From a virus, in the IMG/VR virus record IMGVR_UViG_3300005466_000023, positions 1-33,651 of that record: a DNA stretch of 33,651 nt, one strand, 5' to 3'. Positions 29,870-33,651 of this stretch are shown piece by piece; within the stretch, counting starts at the first letter, position 1, and each line of letters begins with the position of its first letter. The notes beneath the pieces were generated by a model. It was not told the origin of the DNA and ran no database searches. It saw only the letters and a list, made by a program, of their open reading frames with translations. The position numbers were made by a program, and so were the translations under genes.

Positions 29870-30357
29870 TGAGGTTGGCAACAACAGTTTTTTGTTTCGC
29901 TATGTGCGGTTTTTGCCATGCAGAAGCGACTATTAAATCATCTCCCGGATTATCGGGTGTGTCATACAGTCGCATTGAGTCGGTTCCTCTTACGCCTGCC
30001 GAAATAAAGTCTATGCGCATGACTGCTACTGCTGACGTATCAGCCTCGGCTCAGAACGTCACTACGTCGCCCGGGAAGCCTGTCATGGCCAGAAGCTCGC
30101 ACACCGTATGCTTCAGTACCCTTCTGACCACTGAGGCTGATTATCAGTTTGTGCTGGATGTTGGGGGGCAACAGACAGTCGTCTCTGAACACATTGTTAT
30201 ACCCAACAGTCAGCGCACTTGCGTTACCAAAGAACTATACAGGCAGGTGGCATTCCCGAGCGCGGGTCAGTATCGATACTCAGCCACGACGAGCGGTACG
30301 ACATATCTGGCCGGTAAACGAGAAACCCATTCGGACGCGTATATTTTTGTGAAATAG
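29866..30357 (+). CDS. exported protein, PGxxGVS family
   Basis: 163 residues. Signal peptide MRLATTVFCFAMCGFCHA is probably cut before EAT. The mature start (IKSSPGLSGVSYSRIESVPL) shares the PG-x-x-G-V/I-S block with the genes at 29490 and 30716. The body (SHTVCFSTLLTTEADYQFVL, DVGGQQTVVSEH, RTCVTKELYRQ) aligns by eye with the 30716 product, with two conserved Cys about 39 residues apart that could form a disulfide in the periplasm. It looks like an Ig-like beta fold. It may change the cell envelope or block other phages; function unknown. Confidence 0.7.
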   Translation: MMRLATTVFCFAMCGFCHAEATIKSSPGLSGVSYSRIESVPLTPAEIKSMRMTATADVSASAQNVTTSPGKPVMARSSHTVCFSTLLTTEADYQFVLDVGGQQTVVSEHIVIPNSQRTCVTKELYRQVAFPSAGQYRYSATTSGTTYLAGKRETHSDAYIFVK

Positions 30358-30366
30358 GGAAAGGAA

Positions 30367-30543
30367 ATGGAAGTGAATATAATTCTGCGTGATCCGTCAG
30401 ATGATGTATGGTTTGAGTTAAGCATTTCACCAGTATCTAATTCAAGATTTCACATGACATTTCATCATGGTAGGAATGAATGCAGTGGAAGTTTTGACAC
30501 TGAAGAATTACGGCTGGCACTTCGGAAACTGACAGCCCAATAG
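30367..30543 (+). CDS. 58-residue early protein
   Basis: Too short for most gene finders. The sequence opens MEVNIILRDPSDDVWFELSI, has a central HMTFHHGRNECSG strand pair, and ends in a helix (TEELRLALRKLTAQ). It looks like a small alpha/beta protein of no family I know. AAAGGAA precedes the ATG closely. The tRNA-like element at 30549 begins 5 bases after its stop. Confidence 0.55.
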   Translation: MEVNIILRDPSDDVWFELSISPVSNSRFHMTFHHGRNECSGSFDTEELRLALRKLTAQ

Positions 30544-30548
30544 TTTAC

Positions 30549-30696
30549 GGCAATCGCGGCGTGGACAGTGACACGCTTATTCCCAGTCGCCACAAGGTGG
30601 GCATAGAAATATGCTATGGGTGGGCCGGTAGGTAGCCACAAGCGCCCTCGGACGATACGACTATCATAAAGCAGGTGCAATTCCTGCCGATTGCCA
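30549..30696 (+). ncRNA. tRNA-like element A
   Basis: GGCAATCG (30549-30556) pairs with CGATTGCC (30688-30695), an 8-bp acceptor. After a 2-base linker comes a D-arm-like hairpin GCGTG/CACGC (30559-30576). A T-arm, GCAGG/CCTGC with 7-base loop TGCAATT (30671-30687), stacks on the acceptor. The long middle includes GCATA/TATGC closed by a GAAA tetraloop (30601-30614). A discriminator-like A and C-T-T6 follow. At about 148 bases it is too long for a tRNA, and no anticodon arm is clear. The ends closely match element B. Confidence 0.6.
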
Positions 30697-30715
30697 CTTT
30701 TTTATGGAGAGAGAG

Positions 30716-31219
30716 ATGAAAAGATACAAACTCGCACTTTTGTTGTCATGTATCGCAGGTGTCGCATGGGCAAAGCCAGTGGTTCAAGTCTCACCGGGCG
30801 TGAAAGGCGGCATCAGTAAAACCGTCACAGAAACATGGGCGCTCACTGACATCGAAAAAAAAAATACTGCGATGAGGATGATGAGCAGTCTGACTGCGAC
30901 AGCGATCGCTCCGAGTGGGAAGATCCGGAGGAAGGAATGGACGGCGCTGAATAGCCAGCACAAGGCGTGTTTCTATAATACGTTCGGCAGCACCATGACT
31001 GGCAAATATTTGATAAAGCTCAATGTCGCCGGCCAGGAAGTAAACGCGTATGACACTGCTGTTGTGGGAGCTGGTCAGGCGTTTTGCATAACGCGTTATC
31101 TCGAAATGTGGATCAAACCACAGGGCACTGGACAGGTGGAGACAGTCGCCAGTACGCACGTCGAGATGGACGGCGCTGCAACTGACAATGAGGGACATGG
31201 GAAGATTGAGGTTAGATAA
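30716..31219 (+). CDS. exported protein, PGxxGGIS family (paralogue)
   Basis: 167 residues from the ATG at 30716, chosen for GGAGAG upstream and because it gives a clean signal peptide (MKRYKLALLLSCIAGVAWA, cut before KPV); an ATG at 30704 is the alternative. The mature start VQVSPGVKGGISKTVTETWA and the body (HKACFYNTFGSTMTGKYLIK, NVAGQEVNAYD, FCITRYLEMW) parallel the 29866 product, including the two Cys. It is acidic and Gly-rich at the end. Both copies follow the recombination genes in the early region and flank tRNA-like element A. Confidence 0.7.
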   Translation: MKRYKLALLLSCIAGVAWAKPVVQVSPGVKGGISKTVTETWALTDIEKKNTAMRMMSSLTATAIAPSGKIRRKEWTALNSQHKACFYNTFGSTMTGKYLIKLNVAGQEVNAYDTAVVGAGQAFCITRYLEMWIKPQGTGQVETVASTHVEMDGAATDNEGHGKIEVR

Positions 31220-31285
31220 GTTTATGACGTCCGGAAGCTCAAAAAGACTGCCAATAATGGCTGATTGAAGAGCCCTGTTATGTTT

Positions 31286-31390
31286 GCCCCTATGGGGCGA
31301 CGTCGTGCCGATTTAGTGATTCGGTTGAATGGTTCGGTACCAGCGGCTAACACAGGAGATTGCAGACGAAATCTCTGCACGGCGTCACCT
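31286..31390 (+). ncRNA. tRNA-like element C
   Basis: GACGTCGT (31299-31306) pairs with ACGGCGTC (31379-31386), an 8-bp acceptor with one G-U pair, followed by ACC and a T-run. After one base there is a D-arm-like CCGA/TCGG hairpin (31308-31324). TGGT/ACCA (31330-31342) follows, then a T-arm GCAGA/TCTGC with 7-base loop CGAAATC (31362-31378). A GCCCC/GGGGC hairpin (31286-31298) lies directly upstream. The core is about 89 bases. It is more divergent in sequence than A and B, but the layout is the same. Confidence 0.5.
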
Positions 31391-31413
31391 TTTTTATTAT
31401 AATTGAGACCAAA

Positions 31414-31560
31414 ATGATTGATGAACAAAACAATACTAAACTTCTTGAAGAAATCTTGAAAAAAATTACTGATTTAAACATTTGGTGCCGTGCATTACAG
31501 GCCCGTATTTCGAGAATAGAAAGAAATATAGGCGTTCTGCATCTGGCTGAAAAGGAATAG
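31414..31560 (+). CDS. small coiled-coil protein
   Basis: 48 residues from the ATG at 31414; the frame extends upstream into tRNA-like element C, but that part lacks a start signal. It is a single coiled coil (EEILKKITDLNIWCRALQAR, ISRIERNIGVLHLAEKE) with Leu/Ile heptads. It ends 3 bases before the next gene. Function unknown; it may form homodimers or pair with the 31564 product. Confidence 0.55.
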   Translation: MIDEQNNTKLLEEILKKITDLNIWCRALQARISRIERNIGVLHLAEKE

Positions 31561-31563
31561 ATA

Positions 31564-32208
31564 ATGCCGTCAGTAAATGTTGAAAATGCAACTATAAAAA
31601 CTGCCGCTGTTGAAATAAAAACGATTACTGTCAGCGGAAAACAGGTCACTCTTTCTGTCTTCCGGCAGATACAGGAAGAGGACATCTTTAATGAAGATAT
31701 TTCTCTGAAAGGAATTCCATGGGGTACGGTGAATTATTTTTGGAAGACAGACAATGAAAGAGATAAAATCCACCTTCTCTGGCAGAACGGTAAAGAACTC
31801 AGACGATCCGTAATATGGAGGAAATCATCCTATATTTCATATGGTGAACCAAATTATATAGAAAACCTGCAAAAATATTCCATACCATTTAAACAATACG
31901 ACTATAAAGTCACTTTGGCAGAGTGCAATAAAAATCAGGTTGTTCAAAGTTCTAAAGATAGAATATGGAACATAGAATATTTAAAAGATGAAATTGCAGA
32001 TGGCGAGGCCGGAAGAAAAATGTGGCTAGGACCAGAATTTAAAGACATTGAAAAGGCAAAAATCCAGCTACAGCAGGCCATAGATGTGAATGAAACAAAT
32101 AAGCATAACAGAGATTTTCACAAAAAGATTCTCGAAGGAAAATGCAATCAGTATGATCAACTGATCAGTAATTTTCTGGAACTCCCACATCTGTTTATCG
32201 CAGTATAG
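31564..32208 (+). CDS. hypothetical protein, VEIKTITVSGKQVT family
   Basis: 214 residues. The opening (NATIKTAAVEIKTITVSGKQ, VTLSVFRQIQEE, LKGIPWGTVNYFWK) is a pattern I know from proteins of phages, prophages and plasmids of gammaproteobacteria, function unknown. A second beta segment (IHLLWQNGKELRRSVIWRKS) follows, and the C-terminal 90 residues are helical and charged. No catalytic motif is seen. Its place beside a Lar-type gene makes a counter-defence role possible but unproven. Confidence 0.6.
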   Translation: MPSVNVENATIKTAAVEIKTITVSGKQVTLSVFRQIQEEDIFNEDISLKGIPWGTVNYFWKTDNERDKIHLLWQNGKELRRSVIWRKSSYISYGEPNYIENLQKYSIPFKQYDYKVTLAECNKNQVVQSSKDRIWNIEYLKDEIADGEAGRKMWLGPEFKDIEKAKIQLQQAIDVNETNKHNRDFHKKILEGKCNQYDQLISNFLELPHLFIAV

Positions 32209-32217
32209 GGAATTGTG

Positions 32218-32403
32218 ATGAGTGAAAATCCATTAAAGGACTGCCCATTTTGCGGACGTTGCGCTGTTATAGTTAAACTTGGTATAGCACACGATACATA
32301 CAGGGCGATGTGTGTGAACTGCAGTGTAAGAACACTGGCTGTCAAAGATGAAATTCATTGCAGAGAGTTGTGGAACAAGAGGGTGAGCGATGAGAATCAC
32401 TGA
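32218..32403 (+). CDS. Lar-type restriction alleviation protein
   Basis: 61 residues from the ATG at 32218 (AGGGA upstream). The pattern KDCPFCGRCAVIVKL, then YRAMCVNCS and a C-terminal ELWNKR, is that of the Lar family: CPFCG, a second C-x-x-C, and W-N-x-R. Rac prophage Lar reduces type I restriction by promoting methylation. The four Cys should bind zinc. It could protect the phage from host restriction; the family also includes members of unproven function. Confidence 0.75.
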   Translation: MSENPLKDCPFCGRCAVIVKLGIAHDTYRAMCVNCSVRTLAVKDEIHCRELWNKRVSDENH

Positions 32404-32569
32404 AAAACAATTACAAATTCTGATGATGATTCTTTCAGACAGCATAAAAGTGGACATGAATATTTTTTGTGTTTCATATAAATGTCGTGTTTCTCTTTAT
32501 GAGCAAATAATAAATCAGCAATCTGAGATTATTAATGAAATAAAAAATAATGAGGCATGTAATGAATGA
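32390..32569 (+). CDS. 59-residue early protein
   Basis: Too short for most gene finders. GAGGG precedes the ATG, and the start overlaps the Lar gene by 14 bases. The protein is helical (EKQLQILMMILSDSIKVDMN, YEQIINQQSEIINEIKNNE) with Cys at 27 and 32. It resembles small phage proteins encoded beside Lar genes, but I cannot name a family. Confidence 0.6.
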   Translation: MRITEKQLQILMMILSDSIKVDMNIFCVSYKCRVSLYEQIINQQSEIINEIKNNEACNE

Positions 32570-32747
32570 AGATGAAATTTTAAGCAACTTACCAAAAGAT
32601 AAACTGGAAATCTTCAGGGCTGCTCTTGACGGGTATCGTCAGGGGGTCATTGACACTGGAAAAATGGTCGAAGAGATATTTTTGCGTACCCGTGAGCTTT
32701 ATGACGTAAAAATTAAACAAATCGAGGATAAACTGAACAAAGCCTGA
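32562..32747 (+). CDS. 61-residue helical early protein
   Basis: The ATG at 32562 has GAGG 6 bases upstream; an in-frame ATG at 32550 is less likely. It overlaps the preceding gene by 8 bases. The protein is all helical (EDEILSNLPKDKLEIFRAAL, DGYRQGVIDTGKMVEEIF, KIKQIEDKLNKA). No family is recognised. The repeat CCTATCGCGC begins 11 bases after its stop. Confidence 0.6.
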   Translation: MNEDEILSNLPKDKLEIFRAALDGYRQGVIDTGKMVEEIFLRTRELYDVKIKQIEDKLNKA

Positions 32748-32758
32748 TAGTAGAACCT

Positions 32759-32768
32759 ATCGCGCTTT
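32759..32768 (+). repeat. CCTATYGCGC intergenic repeat, first copy
   Basis: The run AACCTATCGCGCTTT occurs here, as AACCTATTGCGCT from about 32983, and again from 33181 in front of tRNA-like element B. All three copies lie just after a stop codon in the same operon. They may be remnants of a duplicated gene-leader unit. Confidence 0.45.
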
Positions 32769-32790
32769 TTAAACATGGGCTGGGGGATAA

Positions 32791-32970
32791 ATGACACTGA
32801 TTGAAGCAAAAAAGATACTATCTGAATATGGCGGTAATCTTGCTGCATCAAAATTACCCGCAAAGGTAATGTCTGCCAAGTGGGTAGTTTACAATGAAGA
32901 GATTTCAAAGCAATACCCACCTGAAACACATCCTCATTTGGAGCCTGATTTCTTTGAGGGATGGAAGTAA
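32791..32970 (+). CDS. 59-residue early protein
   Basis: Too short for most gene finders; GGGGG lies just before the ATG. An N-terminal helix (TLIEAKKILSEYGGNLAASK) is followed by Pro/His-rich sequence (KQYPPETHPHLEPDFFEGW). No family is recognised. The gap before it holds the CCTATCGCGC repeat. Confidence 0.6.
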   Translation: MTLIEAKKILSEYGGNLAASKLPAKVMSAKWVVYNEEISKQYPPETHPHLEPDFFEGWK

Positions 32971-33002
32971 GACAAAAAATAACCTATTGCGCTGAGGATT
33001 AA

Positions 33003-33182
33003 ATGAACTTTCTTTGTTGGTGGCGCGGGCACAACTATGACAAGACAAGGTATCGCAGTGACTTGCTTGATTTCCACTTTGCGCATAGAAAACTTCCACT
33101 AATGTCTCGCAAAGAAATTGAGAACTTTTATGACAATCCACCACATCCATGGTGTTTAAGATGTAAGAAAGAAATAAAGTAA
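33003..33182 (+). CDS. 59-residue early protein with Cys/His knuckle
   Basis: Too short for most gene finders; GAGGA precedes the ATG closely. The sequence has CWWRGHNYDKTRYRSDLLDF at the start and HPWCLRCKKEIK at the end. The C-x-x-C with nearby His and a lone N-terminal Cys suggests a small metal site. The stop overlaps the third CCTATCGCGC copy. Function unknown. Confidence 0.6.
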   Translation: MNFLCWWRGHNYDKTRYRSDLLDFHFAHRKLPLMSRKEIENFYDNPPHPWCLRCKKEIK

Positions 33183-33197
33183 CCTATCGCGCTTTAC

Positions 33198-33298
33198 GGC
33201 AGTCGGGCTGGGCTGTGGACCCAGAGAGGTGACAGATCACAGACGAAAGTGCGCACACCGAGTCGATATCAGGTTAGATTCCTGACGACTGCCACCCA
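33198..33298 (+). ncRNA. tRNA-like element B
   Basis: GGCAGTCG (33198-33205) pairs with CGACTGCC (33286-33293), an 8-bp acceptor followed by ACCCA. After 2 bases comes a D-arm-like hairpin CTGGG/CCCAG with loop CTGTGGA (33208-33224), then GTGA/TCAC (33229-33240). The T-arm is TCAGG/CCTGA with 7-base loop TTAGATT (33269-33285). About 97 bases fit a large tRNA; the 8+5-bp acceptor-T stack equals that of bacterial tRNA-Sec. There is no clear anticodon arm, and the T-loop lacks the usual C56. Confidence 0.65.
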
Positions 33299-33343
33299 AC
33301 ATTTATAAGAGCCTATCAGAGGAATTAGAGAATCAAGAAACAT

Positions 33344-33372
33344 TTGTCAGTCTAATCATAGATATATATGAT
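33344..33372 (+). promoter_or_regulatory. sigma70-type promoter for DUF3310-DUF551
   Basis: TTGTCA (33344-33349), a 17-base spacer and TATGAT (33367-33372) each match consensus in five of six positions. Transcription would start near 33379, about 28 bases before the DUF3310 ATG, so this pair of genes has its own promoter after tRNA-like element B. Confidence 0.65.
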
Positions 33373-33407
33373 ATTTGAACGTTCCAACAATTGCAGAGTC
33401 AAGAAAA

Positions 33408-33651
33408 ATGAATGACGAAATCGACATGGTAAACCACCCGCCTCATTACAATAACGGCCCTGCAACATGCGACAAATGCGGTGACTGCATAGAATGTATT
33501 GAGGTGACCCGGCATATGCCATTCAGCCTTGGCAACGCTGTGAAGTACCTCTGGCGGTGGGATCATAAGGGTGGGCTGGAAGACCTAAAAAAGGCCCGGT
33601 GGTATCTTGAGGACCACATCAAGGAAATGGAACGTAGAGAGACCGAAAAAG
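33408..33651 (+). CDS. DUF3310 protein, N-terminal part (continues at base 1)
   Basis: Joined across the circle to 1-98 the gene encodes 103 residues. The core VNHPPHYNNG, ECIEVTRHMPFSLGNAVKYL then WRWDHKGGLEDLKKARWYLE is the DUF3310 signature, a family common in phages and sometimes described as nucleotide-kinase-like without firm proof of activity. An inserted CDKCGDC between the HPPHY and IECIE motifs adds a possible metal site. It is driven by the promoter at 33344 and coupled to the DUF551-like gene. Confidence 0.85.
   Translation, partial: MNDEIDMVNHPPHYNNGPATCDKCGDCIECIEVTRHMPFSLGNAVKYLWRWDHKGGLEDLKKARWYLEDHIKEMERRETEK
33622..33651. repeat. terminal direct repeat (circular overlap), right copy
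   Basis: Identical to 1-30. See the left copy for the interpretation as a linearised circle. Confidence 0.9.

Noticed and set aside
30549-31390. Self-cleaving ribozyme or known riboswitch in elements A and C (GAAA near stems)
   Set aside because: I found no hammerhead CTGATGA core, no HDV-type nested pseudoknot and no recognisable riboswitch box; GAAA in A is simply a tetraloop.
33198-33298. Reading element B as a normal tRNA-His, because loop CTGTGGA contains GTG
   Set aside because: That hairpin is only two bases from the acceptor, which is the D-arm position; no second arm then fits, and the T-loop lacks the usual C56.

Overview
The window looks like one complete circular phage genome that was cut open at an arbitrary point. 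The first 30 bases (1-30) are repeated exactly as the last 30 (33622-33651), and a DUF3310 gene reads in frame across that join. The unique length would therefore be about 33,621 bp. The virion genes are those of a short-tailed (podovirus) phage of the P22 structural type: small and large terminase, a 720-residue portal with a Gln-rich coiled C-terminus, scaffold, coat, and gp4-like and gp10-like tail-machine proteins, followed by ejection proteins and fibres. A consensus E. coli-type DnaA box, a Lar-type protein and a WGR protein suggest a gammaproteobacterial host, but nothing in the sequence names the species. I see no integrase, CI-type repressor, DNA polymerase, helicase or primase. The phage looks virulent and dependent on host replication enzymes.

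Layout. (1) 1-1183: end of DUF3310, a DUF551-like gene and a block of small basic proteins on both strands, bounded by terminators at 355-382 and 1144-1183. (2) 1200-23716, minus strand: one long late region. Reading leftwards it holds a WGR protein with a nested membrane microprotein, TerS, a basic protein, an NrdR-like zinc ribbon, TerL, several small zinc-ribbon and coiled-coil proteins, a Tad2-like anti-Thoeris protein, portal, scaffold, coat, tail accessory factor, tail hub, three ejection-type proteins, and fibre and tip proteins. An internal terminator lies at 3448-3473. (3) 23733-24140, plus strand: two small genes behind a strong promoter that carries an operator. (4) 24142-26454, minus strand: GH108 endolysin, a zinc protein, a VRR-NUC nuclease, small genes and a replication-initiator-like protein. 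(5) 26495-26723: probable origin and control region with hairpins, a DnaA box and an operator. (6) 26752-33651, plus strand: early region with a ribbon-helix-helix regulator, a Sak4-like ATPase, an SSB-like DUF669 protein, a family of exported proteins, a Lar-type anti-restriction protein, many small genes and three tRNA-like RNA elements.

How the parts may work together. The ribbon-helix-helix protein (26752-26940) is surrounded by copies of a GACAC repeat. The same 22-bp operator layout occurs in front of its own gene and at the divergent promoter at 23733, which suggests one regulator links the early and late regions. The initiator-like protein and the DnaA-box region would start replication with host enzymes, and the Sak4-like ATPase and SSB-like protein would supply recombination. 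The late genes build and fill a P22-like particle.

The least explained parts are: the three tRNA-like elements (8-bp acceptor, D-arm-like hairpin, T-arm) set between early genes; the three related exported proteins, one of them a 50-residue lipoprotein; the multi-site operator system; and a small beta module placed in three different tail proteins.
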